Shown here: one piece after another, positions 33,928-44,321 of the stretch
Layout of the letters: each line of letters opens with the position of its first letter
Position numbering within the stretch: the first letter of the stretch is position 1
DNA from: Heterohyrax brucei
Taxonomy: Eukaryota; Chordata; Mammalia; Hyracoidea; Procaviidae
Length of the DNA: 64,000 bases
Assembly: GCA_028571685.1 (NCBI GenBank)
Contig: CM053158.1
Location: 61,534,001-61,598,000, forward strand
Reading direction: 5' to 3'
Translations under genes and position numbers: made by a program
The notes under the pieces: generated by a model
The model's input: only the letters and a program-made list of their open reading frames with translations
Database searches by the model: none
What the model was told of the DNA's origin: nothing

Positions 33928-34466
33928 TATCATGGACTGAATTATGTTTCCCAAAAAATGTGTGTAGCAATTTTACTTGGCCATGATTCTCAGTGTTGTG
34001 TGGTTGTTCTCCATTTTGTGATTTTCATATATTGTAAACCCTATCCTTTGCCTGTGGTTAATAGGGTGAGATTGGATTATGTCAGAGGATTAGGACTGAG
34101 GTCACCTCCCTGATCCAGTGTAGAGGGAGTTTTTCTGGGACACGGCTTGCATTATCTTTTATCCTAACAAGAGACAAAATGAAAGGGAAGCAAGCAGAGA
34201 GCTAAGGATCTCATATCATCAAGAAAGCAGTGACAAGATAAAAGCCGGTCCTTTGGACCTGGGGTTCATACTCAGAGAAGCTTAGTCCAGAGGAAGATTG
34301 ACAAGGTATACCTTCCTTCAGAGCCAGTAGAAACAGAAAGCCTTCACCTTGAGCCAGCACCCTGAATTTGAACTCGTAGCCTACTAGACTATGAGACAAT
34401 AAATTTGTTTGTTAAAGCCATACACTTGTGATATATCTGTTATAGTAGCTCTAGATGGCCAAGACA
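33928..34466 (+). mobile_element. MaLR-like LTR nested in provirus
   Basis: Starts TATCATGGACTGAATT and ends GGCCAAGACA. Flanks CCAAT (33,923-33,927) and CCATT (34,467-34,471). It contains the usual AATAAA-type segment near 34,398. Unlike the copy at 1.6 kb it has no insertion after the first 60 bp. Confidence 0.88.
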
Positions 34467-34843
34467 CCATTATATACAGTGCTGGTGAAAGGTCAGGTCC
34501 TTGATGATTGCATGTTTGATATCTTTCTACAGTTTTGTTGTAATGAGAAGTATAAAGAAGCCACCTAGTTGGCCTTCTTTTAGCTAGACAAAGTGGTGAA
34601 AGAGAGAGATGGGCTGAGAGCTTCAGATTCAAAGCTGAATCACTGCAAAAACTGTGAAGTTTCTACTTGTGCTTTGAAACAAAGACATATTTCTTGTAGT
34701 AATACACTTGGTATTGATGAAAACCAAACCTAGATTCATACCCTAAGAGTGACTGAATTACAGTGCTAACTGAATTCCCAACCTCAAATGTGTTTGAAGT
34801 TAAAGTGAGAGCATTGATTTGAGAAGAAATGGGATCCTGAAAC

Positions 34844-35206
34844 TTGGCATGGGGACATATGAGCAGACAATCAGGAAAGGGGTATACTAGGTCCCTCAAT
34901 TCTGTTGAATCATTCTTGCCAAAGGGACTAGCTGTTTCACTCTCATCTGAAGAGATTACTTCAGCATTGTCACCTAAGCCACACTTTTCAGTAAAACCAT
35001 TAGCCTGTCCACTCCTATTTCATGAGAACAACCCAGCTGTATCTAGTGGAGACTTTAAGTCACTGTCTGGGGCTTTGCCTGAGGCAGATACCTTACAAGA
35101 CAATGCTGAATGTTCTCAGAACACATCCTTACCACCCAGTTTTGCTTCTAGACCTGTAACTAGGTTTCAGTCTCATCTGTCTCAAAAGGTGAAGTACAAA
35201 GTGTAA
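34844..35206 (+). pseudogene. ERVL gag-like fragment
   Basis: A 120-codon open stretch, followed by broken frames to about 35,600, is homologous to the minus-strand text at 28.1-29.1 kb; both share the 'FASRP(V/I)T' segment. The shared order of blocks at two sites supports a gag-region identity. It lacks the N-terminal and C-terminal parts and is not a functional gene. Confidence 0.6.
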
Positions 35207-35612
35207 CCCAGGAGGAGGTACGCTATGTCCCAAAAGTCATGCTTGACTTTTCTAATATGTACAAACATCAACCTGGAGTATATGTGAGGAAACGGCTATT
35301 AAAGGTGTGGGATAGTGGTGCAAGGAACATAAAGATGGATAAATCTGAGTTTATTGATCTGGGCATTAAGCACTAATTCTTCAGTGTTTGAGCTCAAAAG
35401 ATCTAACAGTTTATTTGGTTTGGTTGCCAATGCACAATTAAATACATGCCAATATGAGATTTGCCTTGGCATAACCATAGAAAAACTTACTCAAAAGCTT
35501 AGGGAAATTTGCATGTTAGAAGATATTTATCAGGTTAGATCCACAGACCCACACAGAGTACCCAGAGGACATACCTTTTATCACAATGGTGAGGAAAATT
35601 TTGTGAGGGGAG

Positions 35613-36113
35613 TGTCTTAATCATCTAGTGCTTCTGTAACAGAGATACCACAAGTGAATGGTTTTAAAAAGAGAAATTTTATTTTATCACAATCCAGTCG
35701 GTTACAAGCCCAAATTCAGGGTGTCAGCTCCAGTGAGAAGGCTTCTTCTGATAGCTCTGGAGGAAGGTCCTTGTTGTCAAGGTTCCCCTGGACTGGGAGT
35801 TTCTGAGGCACAGGGACCCCAGTCCTTTCCTAAGAACCTGCTCTGCTCTGAGCACTGCTTGGTGGTATGAGATCCCCAACATTCTGCTTGCTTCCCTTTC
35901 CTTTATATGCCAAGACGTTGCATCAAGGTGCAACACACTCTTACAGATTGAGTCCTGCTCCCCCAACCCAACTGCTGCTCACCCTCCCCCATTAACATTA
36001 TAGAGGCAGAGTTTAAAACATAAAAGAACATCACACTGGGAATCACGGCCTAGTCAAATGGCTACACACTTTTCTACACACATTTTTTGGGGAACACAAT
36101 TCAGTCTACGACA
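35613..36113 (-). mobile_element. MaLR-like LTR nested in provirus
   Basis: TGTCTTAATCATC to CAGTCTACGACA. The target duplication is unclear (GGGAG versus AGAAG). It sits exactly between the gag-like and the inverted pol-like text. Confidence 0.82.
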
Positions 36114-36425
36114 AGAAGTTCCAGCATTGCCTCAGATCAAGACACTCATTTCACAGCAAATGAAGTGAAGCAGTAAGCCCATAGTCATGGGCTTCACTGG
36201 CTTTATTACTATGGTCCCCATCATCTTGAGGCTTGATAGAATGATGGAATGACCTTCTAAAGGCATAATTATTGTGCCAACTAAGTGGCAATACCTTGTT
36301 GAGTTAGGCAACGTTCTCCAGGAACCTTTATATTCTCTAAACCAGTCTAATATATGGTACTCTTTCTCCCATAGCCAGGATTCACAGACCCAGGAACCAA
36401 GGGGTGAAAGAGGGAGTGGCAAGAC
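36114..36425 (-). pseudogene. Inverted ERVL pol-like piece
   Basis: About 310 bp whose reverse complement is homologous to 26,151-26,400, including a shared '(C/G)GGTTCCTGGA'-type block. It is opposite to the gag and dUTPase text on either side, so either the provirus was internally rearranged or a second element was inserted. Confidence 0.6.
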
Positions 36426-36539
36426 TCAGTATTATCCCTAGTAACTCCCTGACAAAATTGCTGCTTCCTGTCCCCACAACTCTATGCTCTGCAGGTCTAG
36501 ACGTCTTAGTTTCAAAGACAGGAATGCTGAACTAGAAGA

Positions 36540-36821
36540 ATGCCACCCAGTCACTTAGGGATCCTTATTGCCTCTGAAGCAATAAAGAAGGAAGTGATCA
36601 TATTGGCTGGTGTGATGGATCCTAATTACCGAGAGGAAGTCAGATTAATGTTAGCAATGGAGGTAAAGAAGTGTGTCTGGAATACAGAAGATCCCTTAGG
36701 GCAACTCTTAGTACTACCAAGCCCTGTGATTGAACTCAATGCAAAACTAGTGCAAACCCATTCCAACATGACTACTACTGGCCCACGATCCTCGGGGATG
36801 AACGCTTCCTCACTCCACTAG
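36540..36821 (+). pseudogene. ERVL dUTPase-like fragment
   Basis: The 93-codon frame includes a 'NTEDPLGQLLVLPSPV' segment. ERVL elements are known to carry a dUTPase domain at the end of pol, and position just upstream of the 3' LTR agrees. A related scrap is on the minus strand at 21.9 kb. Incomplete. Confidence 0.55.
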
Positions 36822-37149
36822 GCAAAGAACCATAACCAGCTAAGTGCTTACTGAGGGCAAAGAGAATGTGGAATGGGTGGTAGAAGTTAGTTCTAAATAC
36901 CAGTTTATGACCACACAACTAGTTATAGAACTGTAGTTGTTATTAGTATTCCTTCTTTGCATGTGTGCATTAGCTATTTTTGTTTTCTTCACTAATAAAA
37001 TATAAGATATAAATAGAACTAGTGTGTTTTTGGCTGTACATGTGTTACTTGTATTGTGATAGTGTAAGTGTGATTTTGTAAGTGTCTTTATTCAAAGATC
37101 ATGTATGGTTTAAGGAGATGTGTACAGGTCAGGTCAATAAGGTGTGGAT

Positions 37150-37430
37150 TGTGATCATTAAGATACTATGTCAATGTGGATGGGCTACGATTCTCAGTGG
37201 TTTGGCAGTTACAATGTAGTTTGACAGTTGTATAATGATGTAATCACTTCCATTATGAGATCTGGCATAATGAGATTATTTCCATGATGGGTTCTGTTGT
37301 GAGTCAATCTGCTGAAGGGAAGTTTCCTTGGGGGTGTGGCCTACATCAAATATAAGTGGACTTTCCGGCAAGGCTTATGGACTTTTTCTCCCTCTGGATC
37401 CTGAAGCTGGCTCCTGTTCACCTGATCTCC
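37150..37430 (+). mobile_element. 3' LTR, truncated
   Basis: Homologous to the first 280 bp of the LTR at 32,510, then unrelated sequence begins after 'ctgatctcc'. Confidence 0.78.
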
Positions 37431-38120
37431 ATACACTTAAAGTCTGAGAGACAAAAAGACCAAGACACTAGAAAGAACCTGATATACAGGCTGAACTTAC
37501 AGGAAGGCCAAATCACAGAGAGATAGATATGTCTAAATACTTAGTACTGCAGTAGAAAGGGAGGAGGGGAAGCAACTTCCTCCCTCAGTTTCCCTCTAAC
37601 ACACACACACACACACACCAGCAGCCACATTACCAGGAATTAAAGTAGATATGCGTTTTCACCTGATTTTCTGGTCATTATCATAGGCAGTCAAAAGAGA
37701 CTCTTGATCTTGGCAGAGGAGTGTCTGTATCTCAGCTGTTGGACAAATAAGCCAGACCTCCACTGTGAGCAGTGCCACCTAGATTCTAAGCATTCTTTTG
37801 TGACCTCATTTCCTAACCCTGGTTCCATCTGCCACTTTGTGATGTCAGCACAGCCCAGGAGCCCGTTTCCTTTACAGGATCCAATTTGGGGGTGCTGTAG
37901 GACTGAGGCCTCAGCAGATGAGAAGCAAAACCTTCCATTGCCTTCCCTCGAACTTGGGTCTGGGTCCCTTCTGACACCCACAGATCACAGCTCACAGGCT
38001 TTGGACCCCATGTTTCCACTGAACTCTTGAGCGGTTTCAAAGACTAGCCTTCGGGGGGCCCAAGCTGCTGTTTCAGAGCATCCCTGGAGCCCATGGTAAT
38101 CTCCCTTCTCCCCATACGCA
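37431..38120. other. CCT8L upstream region
   Basis: Contains an (AC)10 run at about 37,599-37,618. The final 400 bp become GC-richer, but there is no CpG island, obvious TATA box or repeat. It presumably contains the gene's promoter and 5' leader (inference). Confidence 0.5.
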
Positions 38121-39791
38121 ATGAACACCAGAAGCACCTCAGCTCCAGAGCTGCCCCAGTTGCTGGGCCACACCCCTGGGCTGGGAACTCGAGCTCTGGG
38201 AAAGGGGGAGAAGAATGTACTGTGCAGCACCTCGGCAGCCCAGGCCTTAGCCACTGTCATTCGGCCTTGCTATGGCCCTCAAGGGCTCCAGAAGCTACTG
38301 GTGACCGCAAAGGGAGAGACTATCTGCACTGGCTGCACTGGGGCCATTCTCAGGGCCTTAGAGCTGGAGCACCCGGCAGCCTGGCTCCTTCGGGAGGCTG
38401 CTCACACCTTAGCTGAGAACAGGGGTGATGGCACAGCCTTTGTGGTCCTCCTGGCAGGAGCTCTGCTTGAGCAGGCTGAGATCCTGCTCAGAGCCGGCTT
38501 GCCACGTGCACAGCTCAGGGAGGCCTATGCAGCAGCAGCAACAGAGGTCCTGGCCACATTGCCTTCTTTGGTTGTCCGATCCTTAGGTCCTTTGGAAGAC
38601 CCTTTTTGGGCCCTCTATTCTGTAATGAATACTCATTCTCAGTCTCAGATGGACTTCTTGACCAAGCTAGTGGTTCAGGCATGCTGGGCTACCAGGGAGC
38701 TGGATGGAAGCTTTAATCCAGAGCATGTCGGTGTGTGCACACTGCCCGGAAGCACACTGGAGAACTCCTGCCTGGTCCCAGGGCTGGCAGTGGCCGGGAA
38801 ATCCTGTGGACAAGTAACCATGGTGTTAACGGGTGCCAGGGTTGCTCTGTTTGCCTGCCGCTTTGGCCCAAGCAGTCCAAACACACCAGCAACTGCCCAT
38901 CTCTCCAGTCCTGATGACCTAAAAAAGTTTAGGATGGAAGGTGAACAATTGATACAAAAGCAGGTATCCCAGCTGGTAGCCATGAGTATTAATGTGGTGG
39001 TGGTGTTTGGGGAAATTGATGAGAAGACCCTACTACAAGCCGACAGGTCGGAGATCATGGTGATTCAAGCCAAGTCTCGGAAAGAGATGGTGTACCTGAG
39101 TGAGGTGCTGGGCACACCTTTGCTGCCTTATCTACTTCCTCCCCTGGTGCCAGGGAAGTGCCAGAGGGTGTACGGACAGGAGCTGGGAGAAAGTTTGGCT
39201 GTAGTATTTGAATGGGATTGTCCAGGTTCACCTGTCCTCACCTTAGTCCTCAGGGGGGCCACAACTGAGGGGCTTCGGAGTGCAGAGCAGGCTGTCTACC
39301 ACGGAATTGATGCCTATTCCCAGTTGTGCCAAGATCCCAGACTGCTTCCAGGGGCCGGGGCCACGGAGATGGCTCTGGCTAAGATCCTCTCAGAGAAAGG
39401 ACAAAAGCTGGAAGGGCCTGATGGTCCTGCATTCCTAGCCTTTGCCCAGGCACTGAGGTCTCTTCCTGAAGCCCTGGCGGAGAATGCAGGCTTAGCTGTT
39501 GCCAATGTGATGGCAGAAATGTATGGAGCTCACCAAGCTGGGAACTTCCTCATAGGGGTGGGAGAGGAAGGGATAATAGATGTAGCCCAACAACAAGTGT
39601 GGGACATCCTCATGGCCAAAGCTCAAGGACTTCAAGTGGTAGCTGATATAGTTCTACAGCTCATAACTGTAGATGAAGTTGTAGTAGCCAAGAAAAGTCC
39701 CACACAACACCAAGACTTGAATTCTGATTCCAAAAAGGCAAAGAAATGCCCACATCCTGTAAGAAAAAATATATTTGGAACAAATAAGTAG
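38121..39791 (+). CDS. CCT8L: CCT8L, TCP-1 theta-like chaperonin, intact single-exon gene
   Basis: An uninterrupted 556-codon frame in repeat-ridden DNA, close to the 557 residues of human CCT8L2. CCT8L proteins are intronless paralogues of CCT8, the theta subunit of the cytosolic TRiC/CCT folding ring. Equatorial segments are residues about 30-150 and 406-525 (YGPQG 51-55, GDGT 102-105, GAGATE 411-416, GVGEEG 479-484). Intermediate stretches (RGATT 378-382) and an apical region of about 210-370 lie between. Two nucleotide-site positions are unusual: the usual N-D-A-A-T loop reads T-G-C-T-G (70-74), and the Asp expected near 394 is His (Y-H-G), so ATP hydrolysis may be lost. The lysine-rich tail (538-556) is typical of this paralogue. 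The first ATG has G at -3, and the next Met is at residue 169. Position beside KMT2C matches human CCT8L1P, which is a pseudogene. Function is unknown; testis-biased expression is plausible by analogy. Confidence 0.93.
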   Translation: MNTRSTSAPELPQLLGHTPGLGTRALGKGEKNVLCSTSAAQALATVIRPCYGPQGLQKLLVTAKGETICTGCTGAILRALELEHPAAWLLREAAHTLAENRGDGTAFVVLLAGALLEQAEILLRAGLPRAQLREAYAAAATEVLATLPSLVVRSLGPLEDPFWALYSVMNTHSQSQMDFLTKLVVQACWATRELDGSFNPEHVGVCTLPGSTLENSCLVPGLAVAGKSCGQVTMVLTGARVALFACRFGPSSPNTPATAHLSSPDDLKKFRMEGEQLIQKQVSQLVAMSINVVVVFGEIDEKTLLQADRSEIMVIQAKSRKEMVYLSEVLGTPLLPYLLPPLVPGKCQRVYGQELGESLAVVFEWDCPGSPVLTLVLRGATTEGLRSAEQAVYHGIDAYSQLCQDPRLLPGAGATEMALAKILSEKGQKLEGPDGPAFLAFAQALRSLPEALAENAGLAVANVMAEMYGAHQAGNFLIGVGEEGIIDVAQQQVWDILMAKAQGLQVVADIVLQLITVDEVVVAKKSPTQHQDLNSDSKKAKKCPHPVRKNIFGTNK

Positions 39792-39801
39792 CAAGTACAA
39801 C

Positions 39802-39807
39802 AATAAA
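39802..39807 (+). terminator. Poly(A) signal of CCT8L
   Basis: AATAAA starts 11 bp after the stop codon, followed by G/T-rich text about 40 bp later ('gagtgtttgtctg'). This implies an extremely short 3' UTR if used. Confidence 0.6.
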
Positions 39808-40451
39808 GTGGGCATTGCCAAGGAGTGCACAATTCCATTCCCCCAAATGAGTGTTTGTCTGATTTATTCTCTGCATATTTGGTACTTTTAGAGTCAGTTT
39901 CCTAAAGGACCAGAAGAGTCCTTTTCTCTGATTTACTTTCTTTTCAGATTCTTGTCTTTTATTTCTTGTCTCTCCCTACCAGATTCTAGTTCTTTCCTAA
40001 AATAAGAGGTAGATTTACTTTAAAAAGTTTTTAATTGAATACTGGGCTTTAGGATATAAAGGAAGCAATCTCTTCCCAACTATCCAAAGAACATTCCCAC
40101 ATGATTTTCTAATACATTTTAATCTATGTCTAGATGTCACTTCAATAATCTGAGAACATCAGTTACACATTACAGAAGTGACAGTTGTTCTGGTTGTGAT
40201 TATTTGGAAAGAGAGGATCTTTTAAGTCTAAAAAAAATTTTTTTTAAATGCAGACTAGAGAAGAAAGGAAAAGGAACTGGCAGGTAGAAACGCAAACTTT
40301 TATTGAATTCTGATTTTAAGTATCCCTGGTGTAAACAACTGAAGATAAGAAAAAATGAACACACACCTTGGAACTGTGTTTTGGTGCAGAGAGATCCAAG
40401 GAACAATTGGCACAGGGATATCAGAATCACGACCGGATAACTCTCAGTACA
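39808..40451. other. CCT8L downstream flank
   Basis: AT-rich unique sequence; no repeat or coding signal recognised. Confidence 0.5.
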
Positions 40452-40797
40452 TAACTGTTATCATTAGACGCCAGTTGAGTTGGGTCCCTGGCTCATGGAG
40501 ACCCAAACATCAAACACTGCCTATGCTGCCTCGTGATTGGTTGAGGATCAGATTGTTTTCCTCCATAGAATTTTCACTGGCTAATTTTTTAGAAGTAGCT
40601 TGCCAGGCCTTTCTTCCTAGCCCATCTTAATTTGGAAGCTGTTGAAACCTGTTCAGCATCACAGCAACACACAAGGCTCCAATGACAGACAGGTGGTGGC
40701 TGTACGTGAGATCTGCTGGCTAGTAACCAAACTAGGGTCTCCAATAAGGAAGGAGATAATTCTATCACTGAACCACCAGTACAGCTTACTGGAATGT
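40452..40797 (-). mobile_element. SINE with tRNA-Gly-like head, RTE-like tail
   Basis: On the minus strand the head reads ACTGGTGGTTCAGTGATAGAA, close to the 5' half of tRNA-Gly(GCC) in wording but with substitutions. The tail (plus strand 40,455-40,500) is 'gttgagttgggtccctggc', like the RTE/AfroSINE tail. A second copy is at 58.8 kb. The whole is interrupted and old. Confidence 0.6.
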
Positions 40798-40849
40798 AAC
40801 TAAATGCTTTCATAGTTCCTTCTTGCGATGAATTTCCCTTTTATTCTCA

Positions 40850-41239
40850 TAAAATCTTCAATTCCATAATAGTAGTGATGATAGATGCATGCAAAAGCTG
40901 GACAATGAATAAGGAAGATGAAAGAAGAACCAATGCATTTGAAGTATGCTGTTGATGAAGAATATTGAATATACTACAGACTGCCAGAGGAATGAAAAAA
41001 CTCTGTCTTCGAAAAAGGAAAAAGTATAGGCAGAATACTCCTTAGAAGCAAGGTGGCACACTTCATCTTACATACTTTGGATGTATTACCAGGAGGGATC
41101 AGCCCCTGGAGGAGGACATCCTTCTTGGTAAAAGGTCAGGTAAAAGGAGTAAGCTCTTCAGTGACATGGACTGACAAAGTAACTACAACAATGTACTGAA
41201 ACATAACAACGATTGTGAGGATGCGGCAGGATAGCAGTT
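40850..41239 (+). mobile_element. RTE LINE 3' fragment
   Basis: Blocks 'gaatattgaatatac', 'actgccagaggaa', 'ctccttagaagcaaggtgg', 'tattaccaggaggg' occur in the same order as at 25.80-26.05 kb. The RTE tail is replaced by an AfroSINE-like 3' half. Confidence 0.78.
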
Positions 41240-41385
41240 TGAACCCAGTGGCTACCCTACAGGAGAAAAATGTGGCCATTGGCTTCCATAAAGACTTACA
41301 GCTTTGAACACCCTCAGGGGGAGTCCTACTTGGTCCTACAGGGTCACTGTGAGTCTGAATCAACTTGAAGGCAACAGCTATTGAT
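41240..41385 (+). mobile_element. AfroSINE-like 3' part fused to RTE
   Basis: 'tagcagtttgaacccagtgg' (B-box region), a degenerate middle, then 'ctacagggtcactgtgagtc' and 'gaaggcaacagct'. It may be a SINE inserted in the RTE, or simply the RTE tail. Confidence 0.6.
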
Positions 41386-41546
41386 CTCAGCTCTTCTGCT
41401 TTTCTAAATGATTGGTTTCTAGGAGTGATGGTACTTAAAATCTCCTCTCACTCTGCGTAAAGAATAGAGAGTTTTGGAAGTAATGTAACTATTTATATTT
41501 CATGTCATAGTCAGGTACAGTTGGGTTTATTATTGCAATTTAAATA

Positions 41547-41885
41547 TATGAGGACTGCCAATTAAGCTTGTGAACTCATCGTAGAAAAATGGCTACATAT
41601 CTCATTGCTGAATATCATTGCAGTCACCTTCAAAGTACTGCCCTTAGAAAGCTATGCACTGAAGCCAGCACCTAGTCCAACCTGCAAAGCAATTTTGGAA
41701 CTCTTTTTCTGGAATGGTTATCAGAGCTGTCATAATACGCTTGATGTCTTGAATGTCATCAAAATGGGTTCCATTCACTATTTCATCTTCAGTTAAGAAA
41801 ACAGTCATTGACAGCAAGATCAGGTGAGTAGGGAGGGTGTTCTAATAGTTATTTGTTTACTGGCTAAAAACTCCATCACAGACAA
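41547..41885 (-). mobile_element. Mariner transposon, 3' portion
   Basis: The terminal block 'tgaggactgccaattaagct' starts at 41,549. On the minus strand a broken transposase C-terminus can be read, including 'EKEFQNCFAGW' and 'GQYFEGD' separated by a stop. It lies head-to-head with a second mariner at 41,886. No full transposase frame. Confidence 0.8.
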
Positions 41886-41953
41886 CTATACAATTAAGCT
41901 CATGAACTTGCCACCTTGCCACCGTGTACAATGGCCTTTGCAGAAAGAGTTCC

Positions 41954-41968
41954 AAAATTGCTCTGGAG
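41954..41968 (+). repeat. Left L1 target-site duplication
   Basis: AAAATTGCTCTGGAG; the right copy at 49,125-49,139 is AAAATTGCTCTGAAG (14 of 15 identical). Confidence 0.92.
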
Positions 41969-42955
41969 TGGGGAGGAGTCAAGATGGCGGACTAATCACA
42001 CGTCTCCCTATATCCCTCTGGAAACCAAGACCTGAACTGATAATCAAATGGAGCCTTCTGATCACCTAATCAGCCCCAGGACACAGCACAGGGCTGTTAA
42101 TTTGGACTTCATACTACTCAGCAAAAAACCTCCTCTCTTTCATTGACTCTCACTCGTGGCTAGCCCTGGCTCTCACGGACTGAAGGTAATGCACCATTTT
42201 GACCTTTTTTCTCTGTCCTGGCCAGTGGGTGGAGCTGAGTCTTGCCTAGCGGCTAGACTCAGATGCACTGCTACGGGGATAGGCAGGCGAAATTCCCCTA
42301 TTTTGAGAGCCAAGCTTAGGACTCTGTTCATCTAGCCACTTTGGGCCTGTCTTTTTATCTCTGCCACAGTGGGGTTTGTACAGATTCGCACTGCCAGTGT
42401 GTGGGACGCCATGTTCGGTACAGAGATTTTAGAGGGACCTAATTCTTAGCCTGGGAGCCAGCACCTGCAAACAGGACAGTGCTTCTCTGACAGAAAAGCA
42501 GTAATTTACACAGTGTCGCTCACGGTGGGGCCCTGCAACACAAGCAGAGGAATCACGACCTCTTGGCACCTGTAGCCCCTCTATCTGCTGCCTGTGTGGA
42601 GGGCGTCTTTTTGGATACCGTGGCTGCAGCTAGAGCTAATTCATAGCTTGGGAGCCACAGCATGCCCACAGGAGAACGCTTTTCTCCCATAACAGCAGCA
42701 CTCTACACAGTGTCGCCTAAGGCTGTCAGCAGAAGCTGACAGGGCAGTAGCATTGCTGTATTCTGAACTAGTTTGTATCATCTGGGGTTGGACAGAGAGC
42801 TGCTTACTTTGCTAGTTAGGAAGAGGGACCTCTACACCTGAAAACATGACTGACTTGGAAGTGGTCAGATACCTTTTGCTTTATATTTTAAGACAGACTA
42901 GAGAAACATCTGCAGTCCATCCTCACAGTATCTCTTCCAGCCTCTACTTACTCAC

Positions 42956-43862
42956 ATGGGACCCAAAAAGCAACAGACACTTATGGCATATAAGAAATCA
43001 CCCACGGCTTCAGAAGGCTCCCAAACAAAGCAACAAAGGAGTTTTCCAGATGAAGAAACTTCTATGAAAGCATCAGAAAGTAAATACAAAATGATTATAT
43101 ACAGAGCCCTTCTAGACCTTATACAAAATGCAGCAGAACAAAAGGAGAAATTAAACAAGCTGTTCAATCTAATGGAACACCAATATTCTGAAATCCAACA
43201 GATCAAGAACAAAATCAAAGACATAGAAACTTCAATGCAAAGCCAAGAAAACAGAATGGAACAAATGGAAAAAAGAATTTCTGACTTGGAAGACAGAGCT
43301 ACCGATACCAGCGTCTATGAGCAGAAATCAGAAAAAAGAAACAAGAAAAATGAAGAAGCATGTGGGACTCTATTAAGAGGAACAATCTTTGATTAATTAG
43401 AGTCCCTGAATAGGGTGAGACATCTGAGAACACAGAGAGTACCGTTGCTGAGCTGCTGACAGAAAACTTGCCAGAAATCATGAAGAGAATATAGACATCT
43501 CAGATGCATACCGTATGCCACCCAATCTAGATCTTAAAAGAAAGACTCCAAGACATATTATAATCAAGCTTAACAACATGAAACATAAGCAGCAACTCTT
43601 AAAGGCAGCAAGACTCAAAGCAAAGCTAATATTGAGAGGGAAACCCTGTAGGCTCTCTTCAGATTTCTCAGCAGAAACCATGTTGGCACAGAGACAGTGG
43701 CATGACACATTCAAAGCCTTGAGAGAGAAGAACTTCCAACCAAGAATTATATATCCTGCAAAACTATCCTTCAAATACGAAAATGAAATTAAGACATTCC
43801 CAGATAAACAGAAACTCAAGAGACTTTGTAAAAACCAAACCAAAACTATAAGAAATACTGAA
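42956..43862 (+). pseudogene. L1 ORF1, broken
   Basis: Codons from 42,956 give 146 residues with a long coiled coil (about 55-125, heptad-like 'IKNKIKDIETSMQSQENRME'). A stop at 43,394-43,396 ends it. The RNA-binding C-terminal part continues in another frame from about 43,515 ('RHIIIKL', 'NFQPRIIYPAKLSF' near 43,735-43,775). ORF1p normally trimerises and coats L1 RNA; here it is disrupted. Confidence 0.88.
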
Positions 43863-44321
43863 AGAAGTTCTTGGCTCTGGCTTAAAAGAACGAAACCACT
43901 AACTTTATATTTTAGAACGACACACTACTCAAAACTCTACTCAGTTAGGGAAGGCTCCAAAGTCAATCACAGCTTTAATACGGCAAGAAGCAACCCAGTG
44001 ATCATCATGAAAACTACGGTACCATCATATTAAAAACAGGGATATACTACAGTCATTATCATCCTCCCAGATGGAGACGAAGGTGTCAAGACTGGTAGTA
44101 ATTAAAATTGGGTTTATATACAGTTGATTAAGGGGAGCCATGGGGCAGCTGTAAAGCACAACAAAGATATATCATACCGTCTCAAGAAATGTAACACAGG
44201 AGTCTCAACAACTACAAAACCAACTCTGAAAAAGATGAAAAATCAACGCACAAAAGAGAATGTCCGAGAACAGACTAATAAGAAAAACAGAGAAAATGTC
44301 AACACAAAAATAAACATCACA

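Larger units (their letters stand above)
33247..37149 (+). mobile_element. Internal region of the fossil ERVL provirus
   Basis: Between the two LTRs lie leader, gag-like and dUTPase-like text on the plus strand, a short pol-like piece in the opposite orientation, and three nested MaLR-like LTRs. Without the nested LTRs about 2.35 kb remain, far shorter than an intact ERVL interior. Most of pol has been lost and no frame can encode a full protein. Confidence 0.75.

Noticed and set aside
34844..35206. Possible co-opted retroviral gag gene
   Set aside because: The frame is short, lacks the flanking gag parts, and its homologue at 28-29 kb is broken; no sign of preservation.
42846..43067. Alternative upstream start for L1 ORF1
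   Set aside because: It is in another frame and does not resemble ORF1p; the frame from 42,956 carries the coiled coil.
43515..44033. 172-codon frame as an independent gene
   Set aside because: It is the C-terminal portion of L1 ORF1 followed by intergenic L1 sequence.
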